Source: Meridianimaribacter flavus (GTDB taxonomy: Bacteria; Bacteroidota; Bacteroidia; Flavobacteriales; Flavobacteriaceae). Taken from it: a stretch of 64,000 nt of DNA. Positions 34,534-42,168 of this stretch are shown in pieces. The notes under the pieces are model-generated. The model was not told the DNA's origin. It made no database searches and was given only the letters and a program-made list of their open reading frames with translations. The position numbers and the translations under genes were made by a program. Location: positions 744,001 to 808,000 of the forward strand of contig NZ_SOQZ01000001.1 of the NCBI RefSeq assembly GCF_004366715.1, read 5' to 3'. The first letter of the stretch is position 1; the number at the start of each line of letters is the position of its first letter.

Positions 34534-35082
34534 AAAAACTTACTAAAAAAATACAAGTCTGTCATAAAGTTCATTCTCACGTTTTTAATAGTGTACTTGG
34601 TCTTGTCTTTATGCTATAAATTGTATTTAGATAGGTCTAGTGGTTCAAAATACTATCCTGATTTTATAACCAATTTAGTAGCTAAACAAAGTAGTGAACT
34701 TGTTGGAGCTATGGGTTATGATGTACACTATTTAGCGCATGAAAATGAACCTTCACTTAAACTTATACTTAATGGCAAGTACGTTGCTAGAGTAGTAGAG
34801 GGTTGTAATTCGGTAAGTGTGATTATATTGTTTGTGGCTTTTATGGTAGCTTTTGCAGGAAGATTAAAGCCAACATTTTTTTACACTTTAGCAGGAGGTG
34901 TTCTTATTTATGCTGTTAATATTATTCGAATTGCAATTTTGTCAATTGGTTTGTATAATTATCCATGGCGAAGAGAAATTTTGCACACAGCTATTTTTCC
35001 TTTGATTATTTACGGAATGGTATTCATCCTTTGGATGTTTTGGGTTAATAGGTTTTCATCAATAAACAAAAAGCATGAATAA
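34531..35082 (+). CDS. xrtF: Exosortase family protein XrtF
   Basis: The 183-residue membrane protease/transpeptidase has about five transmembrane helices and the exosortase catalytic triad: Cys92 in VEGCNSVSV, Arg133 in NIIRIAILS and His152 in LHTAIFP. Exosortases cut C-terminal sorting signals of exported proteins. XrtF is the flavobacterial variant, and I am not certain of its substrates. The start is a TTG; the only earlier in-frame non-stop codon of note is ATT. The N-terminal helix begins at once, so a start much further on would delete it. The next gene, its usual partner, overlaps by 8 nt. Confidence 0.9.
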   Translation: MKNLLKKYKSVIKFILTFLIVYLVLSLCYKLYLDRSSGSKYYPDFITNLVAKQSSELVGAMGYDVHYLAHENEPSLKLILNGKYVARVVEGCNSVSVIILFVAFMVAFAGRLKPTFFYTLAGGVLIYAVNIIRIAILSIGLYNYPWRREILHTAIFPLIIYGMVFILWMFWVNRFSSINKKHE

Positions 35083-35503
35083 CATTTTTAAAATTGTTTT
35101 GCTCATGGCTTTGTTTGGGCTTCTTGTATTGATAAGAGTGTTCGAAAATGAGTTGTTTTATGATCCATACTTGTTGTTTTTTAAAAACGACTATTTGTAT
35201 ATGGATTACCCAAGACGAGAAATATTAAAGTTAACGCTGTTTACAACCTTAAGGTATGTGCTAAATGGAGTGGTGTCCTTAGCTATTATATATCTCTTTT
35301 TTAAAGATAAGTCTATCGTTAAGTTTTCGGTTATAGTTTATACTGTAGCATACTTAATTTTGATTTTAATTTTTTTGTATTTTGTCATTAACCCTAGACA
35401 AGAAGATTATTATCTGTTTTTTAATTTTAGACGATTTTTAATTCAACCAGTCATTCTTTTGCTCTTAATACCAGCATTTTATTACTATAAACTTAATAGG
35501 TAG
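35075..35503 (+). CDS. Exosortase F system-associated membrane protein
   Basis: The 142-residue protein has about four hydrophobic helices and the motif ENELFYDPYLLFFKNDYL then PRREILKLT. In flavobacteria this family occurs almost only next to xrtF, which is how I recognise it. Its role is not established; it may assist the exosortase or present the sorting signal. It overlaps xrtF by 8 nt. Confidence 0.85.
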   Translation: MNNIFKIVLLMALFGLLVLIRVFENELFYDPYLLFFKNDYLYMDYPRREILKLTLFTTLRYVLNGVVSLAIIYLFFKDKSIVKFSVIVYTVAYLILILIFLYFVINPRQEDYYLFFNFRRFLIQPVILLLLIPAFYYYKLNR

Positions 35504-35551
35504 AAATGTTAATGCTTTTTTTAAAATGCAATACAACTTCATTAATTTTTA

Positions 35552-35559
35552 TAAATTTG
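35552..35559 (+). promoter_or_regulatory. -7 box before the heavy-metal operon
   Basis: TAAATTTG is a full -7 match 5 nt before the GTG start of the next gene. No -33 TTG is seen. The predicted start site coincides with the start codon. Confidence 0.35.
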
Positions 35560-35563
35560 TATT

Positions 35564-35977
35564 GTGATACAAAATGTTTTACATAAAACTTTTTCAGTTG
35601 CATTAGCACTTTTAGTGTTCTTTTCTACAGTTTCTTTTACTATTGAAAAACATTTTTGTGGTGATGTGTTGGTAGATGTTTCTGTATTTTCTGAAGTTCA
35701 AAAATGCGCTATGGAAGCCTTTGAAATTGAAATGGCTGAAAAAACACAAGTGCATTGTTGTAAAGATACAGTCGATCTAGTTAAAGGTCAAGACCATTTA
35801 ACCATTAAAAAGTTTGAAGATTTAGATTTTGATCAGCAACTGTTTTTATCAACATTTGCGTATTCATACATTAATCTTTTTGAAGGATTGCCGCAACAGG
35901 TTATCCCTCATAAATATTATTCTCCACCAAACTTGGTTGCCGACATACAAGTGCGCGATCAAGTCTTCCTAATTTGA
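35564..35977 (+). CDS. HYC_CC_PP family exported protein, first gene of a heavy-metal operon
   Basis: The 137-residue protein has an N-terminal signal or anchor helix (residues 9-27). Three conserved patches name the family: EKHFCG, a CC pair in HCCKDT, and PP near the C terminus (YYSPPNL). The cysteines and histidines suggest metal binding, probably copper given the neighbours, but this is inferred. Translation begins at GTG, as no ATG fits. The HMA protein, the TonB receptor and a second HMA protein follow on the same strand. Confidence 0.82.
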   Translation: MIQNVLHKTFSVALALLVFFSTVSFTIEKHFCGDVLVDVSVFSEVQKCAMEAFEIEMAEKTQVHCCKDTVDLVKGQDHLTIKKFEDLDFDQQLFLSTFAYSYINLFEGLPQQVIPHKYYSPPNLVADIQVRDQVFLI

Positions 35978-36044
35978 TTTTTTTGAACAATTTCCGTAAA
36001 AACGGATAGTAAACTTTTATTGTTCAATCAAAAAATCAAAAATA

Positions 36045-36773
36045 ATGACACATATATACAGAGTTACAGGAATGACCTGTAATGGTTGTAAGGTAAAAGT
36101 TGAAAATGTCTTACAAGATTTAGACTATGTTGATGATGCTAAAGTAAATTTAGAATTAGGTGAAGTTACAGTAACCATGTCTCAGCATATCGCTACAAGT
36201 GTATTACAAAATGCACTACCAGAAAAATATAAGCTGTCTGAAAAGCAAGAACGAAATGTGTTTGCTTCAACAGTACAGCAAGAAGAACAAAAATCTGATT
36301 TACAGCAATTGTTTCCGTTGTTTTTAATATTTGGATACATCATTGCTGCATCAGTGTTAATCAATTTCAAGTCGTGGAATTGGAGCGATTTAATGCTCGA
36401 TTTCATGGGCTTATTCTATATCGTTTTTAGTTTTTTCAAACTATTAGATTTAAAAGGATTTCCTGAAAGTTTTAAAATGTACGACCCATTAGCTAAAGCA
36501 ATTCCTGCTTATGGTTGGGTGTATCCTTTTATAGAAACAGCTTTGGGTATCATGTTTTTAATGCGTTTTCAAATTCCGTTGGCATTAGTAATTACCTTAA
36601 TTATTTTAGGAATTACTACCATAGGAGTAACCAAAACATTGCTGGATAAAAAAGCAATACAATGCGCATGTTTGGGTACAGCATTAAAACTACCTATGAC
36701 CAAAGCAACTTTTATTGAAAACAGTATAATGATTGTTATGGCAGTGATTATGCTTGTTCAAATCTACAGTTAA
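36045..36773 (+). CDS. Heavy-metal-associated domain fused to a MauE/DoxX-like membrane domain
   Basis: The first ~70 residues are a ferredoxin-like HMA domain with the metal motif GMTCNGC (residues 9-15). The rest has about four or five transmembrane helices in MauE/DoxX style: YGWVYPFIETALGIMFL and a C-terminal CAC pair in QCACLGTALKLP. It could take up or pass on soft metals such as copper across the inner membrane. It starts 67 nt after the HYC_CC_PP gene and 14 nt before the TonB receptor. Confidence 0.88.
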   Translation: MTHIYRVTGMTCNGCKVKVENVLQDLDYVDDAKVNLELGEVTVTMSQHIATSVLQNALPEKYKLSEKQERNVFASTVQQEEQKSDLQQLFPLFLIFGYIIAASVLINFKSWNWSDLMLDFMGLFYIVFSFFKLLDLKGFPESFKMYDPLAKAIPAYGWVYPFIETALGIMFLMRFQIPLALVITLIILGITTIGVTKTLLDKKAIQCACLGTALKLPMTKATFIENSIMIVMAVIMLVQIYS

Positions 36774-36787
36774 ATAAATTTTTAAAA

Positions 36788-39028
36788 ATGAAAAAACTAT
36801 TATATATAATCCTCTTGTTTCCGCTTATTGGGCTTTCTCAAGATACCCTTAACGGAACTATTCTAGAAGAGAATAAAGAAAAAGAACCAATACCAGTTGT
36901 TGGAGCCAATGTATATTGGTTAGATACAACTATAGGAGCTGTTACTGATATCGATGGGAAATTTTCGATACCTTATAAAAGTGAATACACAAAGCTGGTT
37001 GTAAGTTATGTAGGCTATAAAACCGATACTATAACCGTTAGTTCAGCTAAGGCTATAACACATTGGTTGAAACCAACAAGTGAGTTGGACGAAATAACAG
37101 TAACCTCAAGAAAGCAAGCAACTTCAAAATCATATTTGCAAGCTACCAATACATTTACTGTAAGTAGCGATGAGTTGTTAAAAGCTGCTTGCTGTAATCT
37201 TTCTGAGAGTTTTGAAACCAACCCATCTATCGATGTTAATTTTGCCGATGCAGTTTCAGGTACGCGTCAAATTAAAATGTTAGGTCTCACCAGTCCGTAT
37301 ATTTTAATAGCAACAGAAAACATACCAACAGTTCGAGGAGCTTCGCAAGCTTATGGATTAACCTTTACACCAGGAACTTGGGTTGAGAGTATTCAAATCA
37401 CTAAAGGAATGGGAAGTGTGGTTAATGGATATGAAAGTATTGCAGGACAAATAAATGCTGAACTTCAAAAACCAACAAAAGACGATAAGCTATTTGTGAA
37501 TTTTTACGGAGCAAGTAGCGAACGTATGGAATTGAATACACACTTTAATACTAAAGTAAGTGATAAGTGGAGTACAGGTTTGTATTTACATGGTAACACG
37601 CATCAAAAAGAACATGATGTAAATAATGATAACTTTTTAGATATGCCAAAGTATCATCAAATAAATGTGATGAATAGATGGCAATATACTGACACTGAAA
37701 AAGGGTTTGTTGGGTTTTTTAATTTCAGGTTTTTAACCGATGAAAAACAAACAGGTGAGCTAGATTTTAACCCAGACACTGATAAGTTGACTACCAACGC
37801 TTGGGGAAGTGAAATTGATACCAAACGATTTGATTTCTCAGGGAAATTAGGTTATGTAAACCCTGAAATTCCATGGCAAAGTGTTGGTGTGCAATTTGCG
37901 GTTAGCAACCATCAGCAAGATTCTTATTTTGGATTGCGACAGTACGATATTGAACACAATAGTATTTATTCTAATATTATTTATAATTCAATTATTAGCG
38001 ATTCGCGTCATAAAATTAAAACAGGACTTAGTTTTACTTACGACCATTATGATGAGTTTGTTGAGGATACAGTTTATGAGCGTACAGATAACTCATTGGG
38101 AGCCTTTTTTGAATATAATTTTGATAATTTAGATAAGCTTAATCTTACAGCTGGATTACGTGTTGATAATCATAACAAATTAGGCTTTTTTGTGACACCA
38201 CGTTTTCATGTACGATACACGCCTTGGGAAAAATCTGCGTTTAGAGCCTCTTTTGGAAGAGGTAAACGTTCTGCTAATATTTTTGCTGAAAATCAAAGCT
38301 TATTTGCAACTTCAAGAGCCATTAATATTATTGGAGCTAATGGTGGAGAAATTTATGGTTTAGACCCAGAAATTGCATGGAATTATGGTGTGTCTTATCT
38401 GCAAGGGTTTAATCTCTTTGGAAGAAAAGCTGACGTAACCCTAGATTTTTACAGAACCGATTTTCAAAACCAAGTAGTTGTAGATTGGGAAAATCCGCAA
38501 GAAATAAGTTTCTATAATTTAGAAAAAGATAGTTATGCTAATAGTTTTCAAACGGAATTAAACTATAATGCTTTTGAGCATTTTGATGTGCGATTAGCTT
38601 ATAAATATTATGACGTGAAGACTAAATATCAAACAGGTAAAGCTATAAGGCCTCTAACACCTCAACACAGATTCTTTGCAAATGCTGGATATGAAACACA
38701 TCCTAATGATGCAGGAGGGTTGTGGAAATTTGATGCAACCTTTAATTGGTTAGGCGAACAACGTTTTGCGTCAACAACTAGTAACCCTGTAGAATACCAA
38801 TTACCTGAAAACTCTCCAACTGTAGCAACACTTAATGCACAAGTTACTAAGGTGTTTTCTCCAAAATTTGAAGTATATTTAGGAGGTGAGAATATTACCA
38901 ATGTGCGTCAAGACAATCCTATTTTAGGTGCAAACGACCCTTTTGGTTCAAACTTTGATAGCACATTTGTGTATGGTCCAATTTTTGGAAGTATGTATTA
39001 CGCAGGATTACGATTTAGAATTAAATAA
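36788..39028 (+). CDS. TonB-dependent outer-membrane receptor (probable metal or metallophore)
   Basis: The 746-residue receptor has a signal peptide (1-17), a carboxypeptidase-regulatory-like domain (~18-100; VVGANVYWLDTTIGAVTDIDG), a plug (~105-225, with ITKGMGSVVNGYESIAGQIN) and a 22-strand barrel ending in the aromatic-rich IFGSMYYAGLRFRIK. An unusual AACC pair lies at the start of the plug (residues ~136-139), which together with the flanking HMA proteins suggests copper or another soft metal. No specific substrate can be read. Confidence 0.93.
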   Translation: MKKLLYIILLFPLIGLSQDTLNGTILEENKEKEPIPVVGANVYWLDTTIGAVTDIDGKFSIPYKSEYTKLVVSYVGYKTDTITVSSAKAITHWLKPTSELDEITVTSRKQATSKSYLQATNTFTVSSDELLKAACCNLSESFETNPSIDVNFADAVSGTRQIKMLGLTSPYILIATENIPTVRGASQAYGLTFTPGTWVESIQITKGMGSVVNGYESIAGQINAELQKPTKDDKLFVNFYGASSERMELNTHFNTKVSDKWSTGLYLHGNTHQKEHDVNNDNFLDMPKYHQINVMNRWQYTDTEKGFVGFFNFRFLTDEKQTGELDFNPDTDKLTTNAWGSEIDTKRFDFSGKLGYVNPEIPWQSVGVQFAVSNHQQDSYFGLRQYDIEHNSIYSNIIYNSIISDSRHKIKTGLSFTYDHYDEFVEDTVYERTDNSLGAFFEYNFDNLDKLNLTAGLRVDNHNKLGFFVTPRFHVRYTPWEKSAFRASFGRGKRSANIFAENQSLFATSRAINIIGANGGEIYGLDPEIAWNYGVSYLQGFNLFGRKADVTLDFYRTDFQNQVVVDWENPQEISFYNLEKDSYANSFQTELNYNAFEHFDVRLAYKYYDVKTKYQTGKAIRPLTPQHRFFANAGYETHPNDAGGLWKFDATFNWLGEQRFASTTSNPVEYQLPENSPTVATLNAQVTKVFSPKFEVYLGGENITNVRQDNPILGANDPFGSNFDSTFVYGPIFGSMYYAGLRFRIK

Positions 39029-39050
39029 AAACTTTTAAAACAAAAATAAA

Positions 39051-39431
39051 ATGAAGAAAATAGCAGTATTAATTACGTTTTTAATGGCAACAGTAACATT
39101 TGCACAAAATAAAAATGCCAAAGCTTCTCTTGAGGTTGATGGAGTATGTATGATGTGTAAAGATCGAATTGAAAAAGCATGCATAAAAACCAAAGGTGTA
39201 AAAAGTGCGATTTGGAATGTGGAAACACATGAACTAAAATTGATTTACAACGAAGGAAAAACGAGCTTAGATGATATTAAAAAAAATATTGTTGCAGTAG
39301 GGCATGATTTAAAAGATATGAAAGCTACTGATGAAGCTTACAACTCAGTACACCCTTGTTGTAAATATCGTGATGAAGATGTGAGAGATGACCACAAAGA
39401 TGAAAAAGATCCTAATCATAAAAAGCATTAA
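39051..39431 (+). CDS. Exported heavy-metal-associated (HMA) protein with His-rich tail
   Basis: The 126-residue protein has a signal peptide (1-18, ending TFAQ) and an HMA domain in which the metal motif reads GVCMMCK instead of GMTCxxC. A C-terminal segment with CC and many His/Asp/Lys residues (DDHKDEKDPNHKKH) follows. It is likely a periplasmic metal carrier that works with the receptor and membrane protein upstream. It starts 23 nt after the receptor gene and ends the operon at a strong terminator. Confidence 0.9.
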   Translation: MKKIAVLITFLMATVTFAQNKNAKASLEVDGVCMMCKDRIEKACIKTKGVKSAIWNVETHELKLIYNEGKTSLDDIKKNIVAVGHDLKDMKATDEAYNSVHPCCKYRDEDVRDDHKDEKDPNHKKH

Positions 39432-39452
39432 AAAACACATTCTTTAATTGAG

Positions 39453-39484
39453 AAAAAGCTCAAACTAAAAGTTTGAGCTTTTTT
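39453..39484 (+). terminator. Intrinsic terminator of the heavy-metal operon
   Basis: AAAAAGCTCAAAC and GTTTGAGCTTTTT form a 13-bp perfect stem around TAAAA with a T run at the end. Confidence 0.92.
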
Positions 39485-39564
39485 AGTTAAATTTTTGCCA
39501 ATAAAAATATCACGAATCTATTTTCTGCATACCTTTAGTATGTTCTTTTAAAAACAATAAAGTT

Positions 39565-39651
39565 ATGGGACAAGACAAGTCAAAAGGAAAGTCTACACTG
39601 CCTAAACAAGCAGTAAAAAAGACTCCACAGGCTCCTGCTAAAAAGAAGTAG
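39565..39651 (+). CDS. 28-residue lysine-rich peptide
   Basis: The ATG-initiated frame encodes MGQDKSKGKSTLPKQAVKKT followed by PQAPAKKK, with nine lysines in 28 residues and no hydrophobic segment. A near-consensus -7 box, TACCTTTA (39530-39537), lies upstream, and terminators lie on both sides, so this is a separate short transcription unit. A small nucleic-acid or ribosome-associated protein is conceivable, but I recognise no family. It is below usual gene-calling lengths. Confidence 0.5.
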   Translation: MGQDKSKGKSTLPKQAVKKTPQAPAKKK

Positions 39652-39660
39652 TCTGTTTTT

Positions 39661-39733
39661 GGGCTACAAACTGATAGCCCTTCAATTTAAAGATGATTAA
39701 AGCAAATAGCCACCTCAAAAAGGTGGCTTTTAT
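39661..39733 (+). terminator. Two hairpins after the 28-residue gene
   Basis: GGGCTA/TAGCCC (39661-39680) has no T run. AGCCACCT/AGGTGGCT (39708-39728) is followed by TTTATATTTT and is a good rightward terminator; it may also serve the convergent gene at 39740. Confidence 0.75.
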
Positions 39734-39739
39734 ATTTTG

Positions 39740-42154
39740 TTAATCAATTAAGTTTATTTCTTTGATTTCAGAAAGTAGCTTGCCGTCTGAAGTAAAGCCT
39801 TGTATGACGAAAATTGCTTTTTTAATATTAGTATTAAAAATTTTAAAATTAGCATTTCCTGATTGGTCAGTTTCAATGTTTGATTTCCAATCAATATTAC
39901 TGTAGTTTATAAAGTCATTTTTTGATAACGCATAAAACTCAGGAACATAAAACTTTTTTTCTGTAGAAAAACCATTGTTTACAGTAAATTCATTTGCAAT
40001 GGCTTTTTTAGTGTAATCTAACTTGTAACTCTGTTTTAAATATATTCTAATAATACCTGCACCACCTCTAGAACCATATCCATTTCCGTCAGGATCAATA
40101 AATATTTCGTCTACATGCTCTAGTGTCATGTTATATAATATATCATAATTTCTATCATAGCTTGATCCGTCAATGATAAGTAAAGGTTCATTACTCGCCA
40201 TAAAAGTTACAGGGTTACGATTTTTTATCTTTACAACTCCTGCACCTTGCAGTTGATCAACGACAAAGCCATGAGAATTAATTATATCAGTTACATATGA
40301 GTACATTCTTCTTAATTCATCGTCTACTTTAATTCCTTTACTATACCTATTAGCTATATATTCTTTGCGGTTTTGTAAGATTGTATCACTATTTTTTTTG
40401 TGTACATAAGTAAGGTTGATAGTGTCTAATTCTTGTCCTAGACTGTTTGCGTGTTCTAGAGAAAAACTATTTGTTGTGGTTGTCTTGCATTTATTTATTA
40501 AAGGAAGTGTAGGGTGTTTTAGCAGCTTACGATTGTTGTCAGTAATATCAATGTAAGGCTTTAAATTATTAATTACTTTGTCTCCTTTTAAAACAGTAAA
40601 GTTTATAGATGCAGAGTCTTTTAAGTAAAAGTTGTTAAAAGAAAAACTGTTGTTGACTAGCGTTGTTGATTCATTAATTTGATTAGTGATTGAAAACATT
40701 TGAATGGTGTAAGGCACACTCGATTTTGGAGGGTTTAATGAACCTTTTATTGAAAGTCCAGCATCAAAATTGTGAGTTATTTTTGGGGTTCCGGTTTTTA
40801 TATTTTCCCATTTATACTTGCTCCAGCCTTGAGTTAATAAAAGCAAGTCTAGCTCATATGTTTTTAACCTGTTAATATCAGTAAAATAATAATTAGGATT
40901 TTGAATATAACCTTTCACATAAGGCTTTAATAAAAAAGAGCTTATTAAATTCTGGTTATTGGTTTGGGTTAGAGTAGCGTCTGGTAAAATAGCAATACTT
41001 AAATTAGAAGCTATTGGTGTTTTAGTATGGGTAAATGTTTTGATTGATAAAGGGATAGAGTCATTAGCTTTAGTATTTACAATAATATCTGAGTTTAAAA
41101 TTAATGAGTCGTCGTAGTTAAAAATTAAGCGTTCAATTAATGGTTCAGATTTTTCGTTAAATAATGTAATTGTATTTATTCCTGATACTAGATTTTTTTT
41201 GTTTACAGGAATAACATTGCTTGTTTTTAAATCGTCAACTTTTAAATCAATAACCACTACTTTGTTGTTTTGATTTATCACTAAGTAGTAAGTTAGTCCT
41301 GTATTGTTTTTAAGTGTTACGTCGTTTGTTTTTAGGGTTATATAGGTTAACTCTTGATTTGTGTAATTATTAACCGAAATAGCAAACCCTTCTTCACTGT
41401 CAATTACTATTTCCTTAGAATAGTCTATACCATTAACTGTATATTTAGCTGTGTATTTTTCGTTTTTCTCTGGTAATAAATCAAACTTACCTAAACCAAA
41501 AATGTTACTTTTAAAGTTGGTTATCGGTTCATTTTTAGAATTGACTATTGAGCCATCTATTTCTAATCCTCTAGCGTTACAATCAGTGATTTTGAAACCA
41601 AAAGTGTTTGTAACGCCTTTAATGCTATAACCGCCTTCAGGTAAAAATTGTAAATCATGTTTAAGTTTTTCGGTTGTAGAATCTTTAGTTACACTTGTGT
41701 TTAAATCAGAATTTGGGTTGAGGATATGTATAGGCATAGAGACGTAAGCTTCGTCTTCTTTAAAATTATTCATCCAGTTTGTATAAGCAACTATATAATA
41801 GGTGTCACCTGCAATTAAATTGTTGGTGTCTAGGCTTCCTGTGAAATAACCGTTTTGGGCAAAAAATAATTTGTTTGTTATCTCCTTACCGTTTGAGTCT
41901 AATAACGATATGTAAACATTTGTTGTGTTTATAAAAGGAACTCCATTTTTTTTATCGTAGACATAACCTTTGAACCAAATAGGTTCGTTACTTATAAAGA
42001 TGTTTTTGTTAATATGTAAATGAATAGTTTCTCTTTCAGTATTAAAATATGAAGTATATGCTTGCTCTATTTTTGACTTTTCATTAGTTTGTGATGCTAT
42101 GTTTTTTGAGAAAAATAGAGCAATCATTATAGTTAAAACAAGTGTGTTTTTCAT
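39740..42154 (-). CDS. Large exported protein with MG2-like and TonB-plug-like regions (copy 1)
   Basis: The 804-residue protein has a signal peptide (1-21). Near the N terminus a macroglobulin-like (MG2) beta domain contains IHLHINKNIFISNEPIWFKG and YFTGSLDTNN, followed by HDLQFLPEGG. Several beta-rich segments follow. At ~640-730 a TonB-receptor plug-like segment has EPLLIIDGSSYDRNYD and GYGSRGGAGIIRIYLKQ. There is no beta-barrel, so it is not itself a receptor. It is a clear paralogue of the neighbouring gene, with a 14-nt gap. The function is unknown; a surface or periplasmic role with TonB-system partners is possible. Confidence 0.85.
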   Translation of the reverse strand: MKNTLVLTIMIALFFSKNIASQTNEKSKIEQAYTSYFNTERETIHLHINKNIFISNEPIWFKGYVYDKKNGVPFINTTNVYISLLDSNGKEITNKLFFAQNGYFTGSLDTNNLIAGDTYYIVAYTNWMNNFKEDEAYVSMPIHILNPNSDLNTSVTKDSTTEKLKHDLQFLPEGGYSIKGVTNTFGFKITDCNARGLEIDGSIVNSKNEPITNFKSNIFGLGKFDLLPEKNEKYTAKYTVNGIDYSKEIVIDSEEGFAISVNNYTNQELTYITLKTNDVTLKNNTGLTYYLVINQNNKVVVIDLKVDDLKTSNVIPVNKKNLVSGINTITLFNEKSEPLIERLIFNYDDSLILNSDIIVNTKANDSIPLSIKTFTHTKTPIASNLSIAILPDATLTQTNNQNLISSFLLKPYVKGYIQNPNYYFTDINRLKTYELDLLLLTQGWSKYKWENIKTGTPKITHNFDAGLSIKGSLNPPKSSVPYTIQMFSITNQINESTTLVNNSFSFNNFYLKDSASINFTVLKGDKVINNLKPYIDITDNNRKLLKHPTLPLINKCKTTTTNSFSLEHANSLGQELDTINLTYVHKKNSDTILQNRKEYIANRYSKGIKVDDELRRMYSYVTDIINSHGFVVDQLQGAGVVKIKNRNPVTFMASNEPLLIIDGSSYDRNYDILYNMTLEHVDEIFIDPDGNGYGSRGGAGIIRIYLKQSYKLDYTKKAIANEFTVNNGFSTEKKFYVPEFYALSKNDFINYSNIDWKSNIETDQSGNANFKIFNTNIKKAIFVIQGFTSDGKLLSEIKEINLID

Positions 42155-42168
42155 ATTTTAGGTTGGGC

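Noticed and set aside
37881-38132. 83-codon alternative frame inside the TonB receptor gene
   Set aside because: It is a same-strand frame-shifted shadow; the receptor frame is continuous across it.
35552-39484. Mobile element or genomic island carrying the metal operon
   Set aside because: No transposase, integrase, tRNA or flanking repeat was seen, and base composition looks like the surroundings.
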